From positions 248,712-312,711 of the forward strand of contig NZ_FNVR01000001.1 in the NCBI RefSeq assembly GCF_900108085.1: 64,000 bases of DNA, given 5' to 3'. The DNA is from Algoriphagus boritolerans DSM 17298 = JCM 18970. GTDB lineage: Bacteria > Bacteroidota > Bacteroidia > Cytophagales > Cyclobacteriaceae. Of the stretch, positions 49,773 to 58,422 are shown piece after piece. The stretch's first letter is position 1, and the number at the start of each line of letters is the position of its first letter. Below the pieces are notes generated by a model. That model made no database searches. It was not told the origin of the DNA and saw nothing but the letters and a program-made list of their open reading frames with translations. Both the position numbers and the translations under genes were made by a program.

Positions 49773-52715
49773 ATGCTTTCAGATCACCCAAACCTATTGC
49801 CTTTATTGGAGCAACTTTCAATTCAATTGGATGGTACTCTTCAGTTTGATTCCCTGACCAAGACGCTTTATGCGACCGATGCTTCCGTCTATCGGGAGAT
49901 GCCTTTGGCAGTCGCTTTCCCCAAGTCAGAATCAGATATCCAAAAATTGATTCATTTCGCTACCGAGCACAACACTTCTCTCATTCCCAGAACGGCAGGA
50001 ACTTCTCTTGCCGGGCAATGTGTAGGTAACGGCATCGTGGTCGATGTCTCCAAGCACTTCACCCAAATCTTGGAATTCAACAAGGAAGAACGTTGGGTTC
50101 GTGTGCAGCCGGGCGTAGTGCGCGACGAACTCAACCGGTTCCTGAAGCCTCACGGCCTATTTTTCAGTCCGATTACTTCTACTGCCAACCGAGCGATGAT
50201 CGGTGGGATGGTGGGAAATAACTCTTCAGGCACAACTTCCATCGTTTATGGTGTGACTCGGGACAAAGTAATTTCCCTCCATACGATACTCAGTGATGGG
50301 AATAAGGTCGTTTTTGGGGAAATCTCTCAGGATGAATTTGATCGAAAATGTGGGCAAAAGGATCTGGAGGGAATGCTCTACCGACAGGCTTTTGATGAAT
50401 TGAACAATCCGGAGAATCGTGAAGAGATTCATGCCCAATTCCCCAAAAAGTCCATTCATCGCCGAAATACGGGTTATGCGGTGGATGAATTGCTAAAAGC
50501 GGAGCTTTTTGAAGGCAAAGAAAAATTCAATTTCTGTAAGCTTCTGACAGGTTCGGAGGGAACTTTGGCTTTCACGACAGAAATCAAAATCAGCCTCGAT
50601 CCCCTTCCCGATCCGGTAGAGATCGTGGTGGCTGCCCATTTCGAAAGCATTCACGAAAGCATGAAATCTGCCCAAGTTGCCATGAAGCATCCTGCAACTG
50701 CGGTAGAACTGATGGATAAAATCATCCTCGACTGCACGAAGGAAAGCATCGAATACTCCAAAAACCGCTACTTCGTGGAGGGCGATCCGATGGCGATTTT
50801 GATGATTGAGTTTCGTGGCAAAACGCTGGAAGAAGCTATGGCAAAAGGGGAGGCACTAGTTGCTGACCTGCATGCGGCTGGTTATGGCTACGCCTATCCG
50901 ATTATCGAACCTGCCAAGGTTGCATCTGCTTGGGCACTACGTGCGGCTGGTTTGGGTCTCTTGGGTAATATTCCGGGCGATCCCAAAGCAGTGGCTTGTA
51001 TTGAAGACACGGCCGTAGATATTGAGGACTTGGCGGACTACATTGATGAGGTGGATGCGATGATGGAGGGCTTCAACCAAAAGCCAGTCCATTATGCACA
51101 TGCGGGTGCTGGTGAAATTCACTTGCGGCCGATTTTGAATTTGAAGAAAGCCGAGGATGTCGAGGAGTTTTACCAGATTTCTTTGGCCTCGGCCAAGTTG
51201 GTAAAGAAGTATCAAGGTTCACTTTCCGGTGAACATGGAGACGGACGCGTTCGGGCTGCATTTATTCCGCTGATGGTTGGGGAGAAGAATTACGAACTTT
51301 TCCGCAGAATCAAATACACCTGGGATCCAAAAAACATCTTCAATCCCGGCAAGATCGTGGATGCCGCCCCGATGAATAAGTTTCTGCGCTATGAGCCGGA
51401 AATGAAAACACCGGAACACCAGACCGTTTTTGACTTTTCAGCAGCAGGTGGAATTCTTCGCTTGGCTGAAAAGTGCAATGGTTCAGGAGATTGTCGAAAA
51501 CTTCCGGGTTCGGGCGGGACGATGTGCCCAAGCTTCATGGCCACCCGAAATGAGCGGGACACGACTCGTGGTCGGGCGAATACCTTGAGGGAATTCCTGA
51601 CCATGGACAAGAAAGAAAATGCCTTTGACCATCCCGAGATCAAAGAAGCCATGGACCTTTGCCTGAGTTGCAAAGGCTGCACAGCCGAGTGTCCATCCAA
51701 CGTGGACATGTCAAGCATGAAGGCTGAATTTCTTTATCAATACCAAAAAACGAACGGAGTGCCACTTCGCTCCAAGGCTTTTGCTTACATCAATGAATTG
51801 AATGAATTGGGTTCAATCGTTCCGGGAATCGCTAATTTCTTCCTTAGCAATTCCTTTACCGGAGGTCTGATGAAGTCATTTCTGAATGTAGCGCCAAGCC
51901 GGAATATACCTGAAATCAGCCCGATCAGTCTTCGAAAGTGGTACAAAAAGAACTACGCTTCCTTAGCGGGTCCTACGAAAACGATCAAGTCAGTGTACTT
52001 CTTCGTGGATGAATTCACCAATCACAACGATACCCATATCGGAATTAAGGCGATTTCACTGTTGAAAAAGTTAGGCTATGAGGTGAGGGTAGTGGATCAC
52101 CAGGAAAGTGGGCGGTCCGCGCTTTCCAAGGGTTTACTGGAAAAAGCCAAAAAACATGCGGAAGCAAACGTACGGATTTTCGAGAAACTGATCGATGGCA
52201 ATACGCCGCTGATTGGATTGGAACCTTCTGCGATATTAAGTTTCCGGGATGAATATCCGCGGATTGTCAGTCCAGATTTGGTGCCTGCGGCAAAGAAGCT
52301 CAAGTTTCATGTCAAGTTGATCGATGAGTTTCTGGGGCAGGAAGTAGCTGCCGGGAATATCAAAGCGGAATCCTTCACGGCTCAACCTCAAAAGATTAAA
52401 CTTCACGGCCATTGTCATCAGAAGGCTTTGTCCTCACTGAATTGGACGCAAAAGCTGCTTTCGCTTCCCGTCAATTATTTGGTTGAAACCATTCCTAGTG
52501 GTTGCTGTGGGATGGCGGGAAGCTTTGGGTATGAAGCAGAGCATTTTGATGTTTCTCAGCAAATCGGGGAGTTGGTGCTGTTTCCGGCTGTGAGAAATGC
52601 AGAGGCGGAAACCATCATCGCAGCACCGGGCACTTCTTGCCGTCATCAGATTGCTGATGGGACTGGGCGAAAAGCCAAGCATCCGGTGGAGATTTTGTGG
52701 GAGGCCTTGAAATAA
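49773..52715 (+). CDS. FAD- and Fe-S-binding oxidoreductase (YdiJ/D-lactate dehydrogenase-like)
   Basis: A 980-residue fusion. The FAD_binding_4 (PCMH) domain is at about 20-260 (LATDAS-like YATDASVYREMPLAV, then IPRTAGTSLAGQCVGNGIVVDV). The FAD-oxidase C domain follows to about 530, with SGEHGDGRVRA. Then comes a two-cluster ferredoxin part (CNGSGDCRKL, then CLSCKGCTAECPSNVDM) and a CCG domain (GHCHQKALSS, SGCCGMAGSFGYE). Similar proteins oxidise D-lactate or D-2-hydroxyglutarate and feed electrons to the membrane pool. I start at ATG 49773, not the TTG two codons upstream. Confidence 0.92.
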   Translation: MLSDHPNLLPLLEQLSIQLDGTLQFDSLTKTLYATDASVYREMPLAVAFPKSESDIQKLIHFATEHNTSLIPRTAGTSLAGQCVGNGIVVDVSKHFTQILEFNKEERWVRVQPGVVRDELNRFLKPHGLFFSPITSTANRAMIGGMVGNNSSGTTSIVYGVTRDKVISLHTILSDGNKVVFGEISQDEFDRKCGQKDLEGMLYRQAFDELNNPENREEIHAQFPKKSIHRRNTGYAVDELLKAELFEGKEKFNFCKLLTGSEGTLAFTTEIKISLDPLPDPVEIVVAAHFESIHESMKSAQVAMKHPATAVELMDKIILDCTKESIEYSKNRYFVEGDPMAILMIEFRGKTLEEAMAKGEALVADLHAAGYGYAYPIIEPAKVASAWALRAAGLGLLGNIPGDPKAVACIEDTAVDIEDLADYIDEVDAMMEGFNQKPVHYAHAGAGEIHLRPILNLKKAEDVEEFYQISLASAKLVKKYQGSLSGEHGDGRVRAAFIPLMVGEKNYELFRRIKYTWDPKNIFNPGKIVDAAPMNKFLRYEPEMKTPEHQTVFDFSAAGGILRLAEKCNGSGDCRKLPGSGGTMCPSFMATRNERDTTRGRANTLREFLTMDKKENAFDHPEIKEAMDLCLSCKGCTAECPSNVDMSSMKAEFLYQYQKTNGVPLRSKAFAYINELNELGSIVPGIANFFLSNSFTGGLMKSFLNVAPSRNIPEISPISLRKWYKKNYASLAGPTKTIKSVYFFVDEFTNHNDTHIGIKAISLLKKLGYEVRVVDHQESGRSALSKGLLEKAKKHAEANVRIFEKLIDGNTPLIGLEPSAILSFRDEYPRIVSPDLVPAAKKLKFHVKLIDEFLGQEVAAGNIKAESFTAQPQKIKLHGHCHQKALSSLNWTQKLLSLPVNYLVETIPSGCCGMAGSFGYEAEHFDVSQQIGELVLFPAVRNAEAETIIAAPGTSCRHQIADGTGRKAKHPVEILWEALK

Positions 52716-52756
52716 GATCAAATTGAAATTTGAAATTCGAGTCAAACTTCACTTGT

Positions 52757-52785
52757 TTTCCTGCTTCTCCGGAAGCTGGATTTTT
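52757..52785 (+). terminator. Terminator after the FAD/Fe-S oxidoreductase
   Basis: TCC-T-GCTTC pairs with GAAGC-T-GGA (52759-52767 with 52772-52780, one T-T mismatch) around a TCCG loop, then five T. The same hairpin sequence recurs at 55796. Confidence 0.7.
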
Positions 52786-52789
52786 CCTT

Positions 52790-53203
52790 TCAAAGCTTTT
52801 TCAAAAGCTGAATGGGTGTCAAAATGGGAAGTTGTGGCTTGGAGTGTTTTAAAAATTTCAGATCATTTGTTACAATCCCTTCCATTTCAGAATTGATAGC
52901 GATAAAATAGTGTATAGCATCTTCGATGTCGTCAAAATCTGATTCTACTGCGCTAAGCACCTCATATTTTGAGCTTTCCAAAAAGTCAAATCTTTTAGCA
53001 ATTACTCCTGCAATCTGTTTGGTCACTTCCAAACCCTTTGCAAACTCGAGGTAGTAACAGCAAGTTTGGAGTACTGAAATCGAGATAAAACCATGAATCT
53101 TTCTTTCTTCAAGTTTTAGGAAAAATTCATTCAATCGACCTTGGTCTGGGCTTCTTTCCAGAAAAAAATCCAGAATCACATTCACATCAAAGAAGATCTT
53201 CAT
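52790..53203 (-). CDS. PIN-domain toxin (VapC-like)
   Basis: A 137-residue PIN nuclease from ATG 53203: MKIFFDVNVILDFFLER (first acidic residue D6), DFDDIEDAIHYFIAINSEM (Glu/Asp near 93-95) and GIVTNDLKFLKHSKPQL (Asp near 119). All acidic positions of the metal site seem present. It overlaps the antitoxin gene by 17 bp. PIN toxins usually cleave tRNA or rRNA; the target is unknown here. Confidence 0.88.
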   Translation of the reverse strand: MKIFFDVNVILDFFLERSPDQGRLNEFFLKLEERKIHGFISISVLQTCCYYLEFAKGLEVTKQIAGVIAKRFDFLESSKYEVLSAVESDFDDIEDAIHYFIAINSEMEGIVTNDLKFLKHSKPQLPILTPIQLLKKL

Positions 53204-53459
53204 AGCCCCACTTTTTAGCCTTGGCTTTATAGTATTCATCTTTCCAATTCATTTCTTTGGGAAATTCAACCTTGGATTTCGGCAAAGACTTCATGTATTC
53301 TACTAAAGTCATCCCATTTGGAAGGGTGGGGCGAGTTTTGATTAAAGCCTCAAAGTGTTCCTGTACCAGGTTTGAGACACTTGTTTCATGCTGCTCGGCG
53401 TATTGTTTGATTTTGTTGAGCAGATTTTCTTCGATCGTGATGTTGAGCTTCTTTTTCAT
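53187..53459 (-). CDS. DUF6364-like antitoxin of the PIN toxin
   Basis: A 90-residue protein from ATG 53459: MKKKLNITIEENLLNKIKQYAEQHETSVSNLVQ is a ribbon-helix-helix DNA-binding fold, followed by an extended charged tail (PKEMNWKDEYYKAKAKKWGYEDLL) that would thread into the toxin. The longer frame to 53603 adds residues unlike the family. Antitoxin first with a 17-bp overlap is the usual vapBC-like layout in Bacteroidota. Confidence 0.85.
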   Translation of the reverse strand: MKKKLNITIEENLLNKIKQYAEQHETSVSNLVQEHFEALIKTRPTLPNGMTLVEYMKSLPKSKVEFPKEMNWKDEYYKAKAKKWGYEDLL

Positions 53460-53601
53460 CTTATGCGTATGAATGCTCCAATGCACGTATAAATGGTTGA
53501 AAATGATGTTGTTCTTTCTCTTTTTGGAAAAGGAAATACTGTGGAAATCTGGTAGAAATACAGCCTTCGGCCAGAATAAAGATTTACTTAGGTTTAAAAA
53601 C

Positions 53602-53634
53602 AAAAAATAGGGCCAATACTTTCGGATTGGCCCT
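53602..53634 (-). terminator. Terminator of the ferritin-like gene pair
   Basis: AGGGCCAAT (53609-53617) and ATTGGCCCT (53626-53634) form a perfect 9-bp stem; on the minus strand a run of six T follows. Confidence 0.85.
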
Positions 53635-53653
53635 CCTGCATTTGAAAACAGGT

Positions 53654-54466
53654 TTAACTTTCTGACGGTACAATAAACAAACCAGCGATGGTCAATACCT
53701 CATCGGTAGTCAATGGCTCGTCAAAACTTTCAGTAATTCCGTCTGAACCTATTGGTGTCACCGTAGTTACATTGACACCTCCTTGGATCAAATTATCCTC
53801 CCCGTCATATACTGCCTGAGTAGCCTCAGGCATACCCATTCCCCGTTCTGCCTGAGTGATCCAACCTTTCAAACCTCTCAATCTCCTGACTTCCGAAGCA
53901 TGTCGGGCCTCCACTGAATGAATTTGAAGGGCTGCAGTTAATACCCCATTCTCTTCAATTAAATTTCCAGCCTGACCTTTGTATGCTCTTACTCCGGTAT
54001 CCTCAAAGGCCTGAGCCAAAGCCAGAAATTGCTGATAATCCGTGAATGGAGAGAAGGCACCTCCGACTGTAAAATCAAAAGTGGGCTTGGCTACCGGGGT
54101 ACCGCCATAGCTTTCGATTACTTTGATCAGAAATGCCACATGATCCACTTCGTGTTTCTCGATGGTTGCAAACACTGCGCTATCTCTACCGCCGGGAATA
54201 AGACCTGGCGTATTGATCCCGGTAGTGTAATATTCAGCCTCCAGGAATTCTAGTGTCAGTGCAAAATTAAGTACACCCAAAACTGTGGGAATATGTGCTG
54301 CTGATGCTTTCTGGATACTTGCTGCAAAGATGGCAGTTGGTATGGCTGCAAAGGCCACATTTTTTCCAATATTGGTGAGCTTTCTGAACGCTTCACGTCT
54401 GCTGGTAAAGGCATCAAGCTCTTCGGTCTTGACACCATACATATTGAGAACTTCAAATATTTTCAT
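53654..54466 (-). CDS. Ferritin-like domain protein, probable Tat substrate (second of pair)
   Basis: A 270-residue Ferritin_2-type protein. The N-terminus has a twin-arginine motif (SRREAFRKL near 23) and a hydrophobic stretch ending KASA, so export by Tat is likely. The four-helix body carries NFALTLEFLEAEYYTTG near 66, IEKHEVDHVAFLIKVI near 101, LALAQAFEDTGVRAYKGQ near 148 and SVEARHASEVRRLRG near 181: Glu, ExxxH, Glu and ExRH positions of a di-iron site. A C-terminal tail of about 70 residues is extra. Role probably periplasmic metal or oxidant handling. It follows the other ferritin-like gene by 18 bp. Confidence 0.82.
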   Translation of the reverse strand: MKIFEVLNMYGVKTEELDAFTSRREAFRKLTNIGKNVAFAAIPTAIFAASIQKASAAHIPTVLGVLNFALTLEFLEAEYYTTGINTPGLIPGGRDSAVFATIEKHEVDHVAFLIKVIESYGGTPVAKPTFDFTVGGAFSPFTDYQQFLALAQAFEDTGVRAYKGQAGNLIEENGVLTAALQIHSVEARHASEVRRLRGLKGWITQAERGMGMPEATQAVYDGEDNLIQGGVNVTTVTPIGSDGITESFDEPLTTDEVLTIAGLFIVPSES

Positions 54467-54484
54467 GTCTTTCTTATTTTTTGA

Positions 54485-55222
54485 TTAGGAGGTTGGAAGT
54501 TGATTTGCGATGATTTTATTGACGATAAAAGGTGAGGCCGCCTCAAGGACCTGAGCAGGTGAAAATGCCCTGTCTAATCCATTTACATCATCAACTACGT
54601 CTGATCCGGCAAAAGACGTGAAGTCAGCATCAAAAATGCTTCTGATCGCTGCGGCATGGCGTGCTTCGACGGAGACAATCTTTCCTGCAATCAGCAATAA
54701 ATCAGCGCTTACAAGTAACTGACCCGCGCCATTGTAAGCTGCTACTCCCAAATCCTCGAAGGTTTTGGCAGTCGAAAGCACACTTGCTCTGTCGTTGAAG
54801 TCGACCGAGCTCAAATCAAATGTGAGGTCAATGATGGCGTCCTTGCCTAAGGCAGCTTTGAGAAAATCGCGGTGAGCTACCTCATGGTTGCGTAGGTCCT
54901 CCATGATCGTCATTTCCTCTTCGGATATGCCTGAATAGGGATTTGCCACCACAGCCAAATAGAATGCTGCCTCTAACTGCTCCAGGGTGTAGGCATAATT
55001 GAGCACGCCGATGTCTCCTTTTCCCAAAGGAACTGCACGCTGATCAGATGCAAGGGGAGCTTGGCGCCCATTTGGTAAGAAGTCAGAAACTTCCTGGCAA
55101 CCTGCCATAATTAATCCGGTGGCAGCCAATGTAGCTCCTCCGAACTTCAGAAAATCCCGGCGATTTCCATTGTACTGGATTTCGGTGCTGTTTTCTGCTT
55201 TCGATTGTTTTGTTTGGGACAT
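54485..55222 (-). CDS. Ferritin-like domain protein with Tat lipoprotein-type signal (first of pair)
   Basis: A 245-residue paralogue. NRRDFLKFGGATLAATGLIMAGC near 21-43 is a clear Tat signal with a lipobox cysteine. The body repeats the same four-helix pattern: NYAYTLEQLEAAFYLAV near 72, DLRNHEVAHRDFLKAAL near 110, AKTFEDLGVAAYNGAG near 155 and SVEARHAAAIRSIF near 187, giving the Glu, ExxxH, Glu and ExRH ligands. Being folded with metal before export would explain the Tat route. Upstream is a gap of about 680 bp where I see no clear promoter. Confidence 0.82.
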   Translation of the reverse strand: MSQTKQSKAENSTEIQYNGNRRDFLKFGGATLAATGLIMAGCQEVSDFLPNGRQAPLASDQRAVPLGKGDIGVLNYAYTLEQLEAAFYLAVVANPYSGISEEEMTIMEDLRNHEVAHRDFLKAALGKDAIIDLTFDLSSVDFNDRASVLSTAKTFEDLGVAAYNGAGQLLVSADLLLIAGKIVSVEARHAAAIRSIFDADFTSFAGSDVVDDVNGLDRAFSPAQVLEAASPFIVNKIIANQLPTS

Positions 55223-55898
55223 GTGATTTTTGGGTTTTGGTTTATAAATTAATTAACCATTAGACAGCTCAATACATTGCCTAAAAATTAAATAGGAAAG
55301 AAATGTCAATTCTCAGACTATATATTAAACTACACTAATGCTTTCCCAAATCAGAAAAATACCAATCACAGCCAGTTGGAATCGCAAAAACAGGAATTTT
55401 ATTAAAGAATAAAATCCACTAATCGATATCTAAAAAGGCTTTTCCCATATACGAAGTGCATTTTTAAAGTGGATTTATCAGATTGGAAAAAAATTGGAAT
55501 TTTTCGGGTTTTAATTTTTCAAAGTGATTGGGGAAGCAGAAATTAAAAAAAAATGAGGTAATTGGTGGGACAATTCCTGTTAATAAGGAAAATTATCGTG
55601 ACGGTGAAAAGTAGGAAGAGACTAGGTAAAAATACAATTGAAACACAGCCTTTGGAGAAAAAATCCAATGGTACTACTTTTCGAGGTTTGGATTCTCTTT
55701 TGCGAACCTTTAGCATTTTATTTATGCATGGATTGCATATTCCGAGTGGCGGGAAATCCCTAAAAACCCAACTATTCAAGGAAAAAAATCCCGTTATCCT
55801 GCTTCTCCGGAAGCAGGATTTTTTGTTCGTAATTTACAGCTCCGCCTTAAACAAGAAAATTGGCGGTCACATTTTCAGATAAAAATCCGAAAATCAAA
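55223..55898. other. 676-bp region without a supported gene
   Basis: AT-rich DNA. Two open frames (55562-55882 plus, 55543-55779 minus) begin at TTG and have no family features, so I do not call them. The only clear element is the terminator hairpin at 55796. A small RNA here cannot be ruled out. Confidence 0.5.
55790..55824. terminator. Strong hairpin after priA, possibly bidirectional
   Basis: ATCCTGCTTC (55796-55805) and GAAGCAGGAT (55810-55819) form a perfect 10-bp stem with a TCCG loop. T-runs lie directly on the plus side and, after a few bases, on the minus side. It probably ends the minus-strand priA transcript. The same core occurs at 52757. Confidence 0.7.
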
Positions 55899-58421
55899 TC
55901 AACTTGGATCCACATCCACGATCCACCTCACGGATCGGAATTCTGGGCGAGATTGGAGTTCTTCTTGGATTTTGGCCAAACTTTCCTTAAAAACGCTTTG
56001 GGTATTGCCGCTTCGGTCCAGTTTGATCAGGCTTTCAAACTGAAATTGATTCTTGATTCGGGCAATAATTCCTTTTTCCGGGCCGAGGACGATCTTTTTC
56101 ACCGCAATATTCGCCATCTCCCGATGCAGGGCATGGGCGGCTTTTTCGGAGACTTTGAAGTCGGCATGCCTGGTGGTGATTTTTACCAGCTTGACATAAG
56201 GAGGATAGTAAAACTTCTTACGGTCCATCATTTCCTGACGGAAAAACTCGAAGTAATCGCCCTTAATTACTTTCTTATACAAGTCATTATTCGGGTTTCT
56301 ACTTTGGATGATCACCTGACCCTGCACTTCTCTGCGCCCGGCACGACCAGCCACTTGAGTGATCTGCTGAAAAGCGCGTTCCCCAGATCGGAAATCCGGA
56401 AAATTCAAAATTCGATCTCCATCCCATATCCCCACCACAGTCACTTTACCAAAATCCAAGCCTTTGGTAATCATTTGCGTTCCCACCAAAATATCAATCT
56501 GCCCAGCTCCAAACTCATCCAGAAGACGCTGGTACCCATATTTGTTTCGGGTTGTATCGAGGTCCATTCTGCCCATTCGAGCCTCCGGGAAAAGTAAACT
56601 CAGCGATTCCTCGATTCGCTCCGTGCCCATTCCCATCGTCGTCAATTGCGTACTTCCACAAGCAGGGCAGGATTGAGGCACTTTTTCCTTATAACCACAG
56701 TAATGGCAGCGCATTTCCCCGGCAAACTGATGATAGGTCAAACTCACGTCGCATTGTACACACTGCCCCGTCCAGCCGCAGTCTTCACACTGAATGTAAG
56801 GGGAGTAGCCCCGGCGATTTTGGAAGATCAACACCTGCTCCTGCTTGTCCAATGCTGCTTGGATTTTCTCCCGCATCATGCGGGTGGAGTCCAGTTTGAG
56901 CAAGTTTTTCTTTCGATCTTCAGCCAAATCGGCCAAGTGATATTGTGGCATCGTGGCATCTCCGAAGCGATGGGTGATTTCCACATAGCCGTATTTTCCC
57001 TGATTGGCATTGAAATAGGACTCGAAGGACGGAGTCGCCGAACCTAAAAGTGTCTTGGCCTGATGAAAATAAGCCAACATCGTCGCCGCATCCCGGGCAT
57101 GAAACCTCGGTGCCGGATCAAATTGCTTGTAACTGGGCTCGTGTTCCTCATCAATGATAATCATCCCCAGACTGTCAAATGGCAGGAAAATCGATGAACG
57201 GACACCGACTACGAATGAAAACCTTCCGCTTAAAACGCCATTCCAAACCTCAACTCGCTCATTGTCGGAATATTTGGAATGGTAGACACCCATTTGGGAG
57301 CCAAAGACTTTTTTCAGCCGACTCACAATCTGCGTGGTCAGTGCGATTTCGGGTAAAAGTAACAGCACCTGCGAACCGCTGTCCATCACTTCCCGGATGA
57401 GTTGAATGTAAATTTCCGTCTTGCCGCTACCGGTCACTCCATGCAAAAGAACAGTTTGTTTGGTTTCAAAATGGGTTTTGATTTCCTCAAAAGCGGTCTG
57501 TTGCGTGGTTGACAGAATGGCCGGTTCTTTTTCAGGTTCTTCCTCAGGAAGTCGGTTTACTACAACTTTGAAGGACTCGAAAATTCCGTTTTTGATCAGG
57601 GTTTTGAGCGAACTTTCAGAATCGCCTTCTTCCAGTAGCCTAGCTTTATCCACGCCCTTTTCATTCAGCTGTGGCTTTTGGAATACAGGAATGTCTCGCA
57701 GATATTTCAGCAGAATGGATTCCTGTTTGGGTTTGCCCTGAACCCCCTCAAAAATTGTCTCCAAAGCAATTTTATTTGAAGCAATATCACCAGTCAGTCG
57801 AATTCTGGTCTCAATTTTTGGCGTATATTTTTCCAAAACTTTCTCATAAATGAGAATGGCTTCTTTAGCGACAAGACTTTTCAAGATCGGGTGAATGGTC
57901 TTTACACCAAGGATCTTTTCGCAGTCTTCGTAGCTGATTTCCTCAGTTTTCTCCAAGGCTTCCAGGATCTTTTCCTCCCGAAAATCGAGTGGATATTTGC
58001 TTTCCTCCCGGTCAAAATTCGGGTTGAGCTGAATCTTACTTTCGCTCGAAAGCCGCAAACCCGAGGGAATGGCGGCATGCATCACTTCCCCGATATAGCA
58101 GCAATAATACTCTGCCATCCACACCCAAAAGCGGATTTGGAGCGGATTGACGCTGGGTTCGATATCGAGCACATCCAAAATCGGCTTGGATTCATAGGCC
58201 TGTGGAGGCTTGTTGTGCACCTTGCCGATGATGCCGGTCAGGACTTTCTTCTTGCCAAACTGCACCATTACCCTGGAGCCAATTTGAATCTGGGGTTTCA
58301 GAATTGACGGGATTTTGTAGGTGAACATTCTCGGAATAGGTACGGGCAGAATGATATCGGCGAAGTTATTTCCGCTGTCTTTTCCTAAAAATTCATGATC
58401 TCCAAACAGACTTTCCACCAA
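55899..58421 (-). CDS. priA: Primosomal replication protein N' (PriA helicase)
   Basis: Restarts stalled replication forks by loading the replicative helicase. The 840 residues include an N-terminal 3'-DNA-binding domain (ADIILPVPIPRMFTYKIP), Walker A GVTGSGKTEIY near 330, DEEH box (IIIDEEHEPSYKQ) near 422, the zinc-binding cysteines CEDCGWTGQC and CDVSL..CHYCG..CPACGS near 550-595, then helicase motifs GTQMITKGLDFGKV and QVAGRAGRR. No ATG fits the start; it is TTG 58421 or GTG 58418. It overlaps nothing but starts 2 bp past the upstream stop, suggesting coupling. Confidence 0.93.
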   Translation of the reverse strand: MVESLFGDHEFLGKDSGNNFADIILPVPIPRMFTYKIPSILKPQIQIGSRVMVQFGKKKVLTGIIGKVHNKPPQAYESKPILDVLDIEPSVNPLQIRFWVWMAEYYCCYIGEVMHAAIPSGLRLSSESKIQLNPNFDREESKYPLDFREEKILEALEKTEEISYEDCEKILGVKTIHPILKSLVAKEAILIYEKVLEKYTPKIETRIRLTGDIASNKIALETIFEGVQGKPKQESILLKYLRDIPVFQKPQLNEKGVDKARLLEEGDSESSLKTLIKNGIFESFKVVVNRLPEEEPEKEPAILSTTQQTAFEEIKTHFETKQTVLLHGVTGSGKTEIYIQLIREVMDSGSQVLLLLPEIALTTQIVSRLKKVFGSQMGVYHSKYSDNERVEVWNGVLSGRFSFVVGVRSSIFLPFDSLGMIIIDEEHEPSYKQFDPAPRFHARDAATMLAYFHQAKTLLGSATPSFESYFNANQGKYGYVEITHRFGDATMPQYHLADLAEDRKKNLLKLDSTRMMREKIQAALDKQEQVLIFQNRRGYSPYIQCEDCGWTGQCVQCDVSLTYHQFAGEMRCHYCGYKEKVPQSCPACGSTQLTTMGMGTERIEESLSLLFPEARMGRMDLDTTRNKYGYQRLLDEFGAGQIDILVGTQMITKGLDFGKVTVVGIWDGDRILNFPDFRSGERAFQQITQVAGRAGRREVQGQVIIQSRNPNNDLYKKVIKGDYFEFFRQEMMDRKKFYYPPYVKLVKITTRHADFKVSEKAAHALHREMANIAVKKIVLGPEKGIIARIKNQFQFESLIKLDRSGNTQSVFKESLAKIQEELQSRPEFRSVRWIVDVDPS

Positions 58422-58422
58422 A

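Noticed and set aside
55562..55882. 106-codon frame in the gap before priA
   Set aside because: Starts at TTG, runs through a terminator hairpin and has no recognisable domain.
55860..56597. 245-codon plus-strand open frame
   Set aside because: Wholly antisense to priA, whose motifs are unmistakable; no family features.
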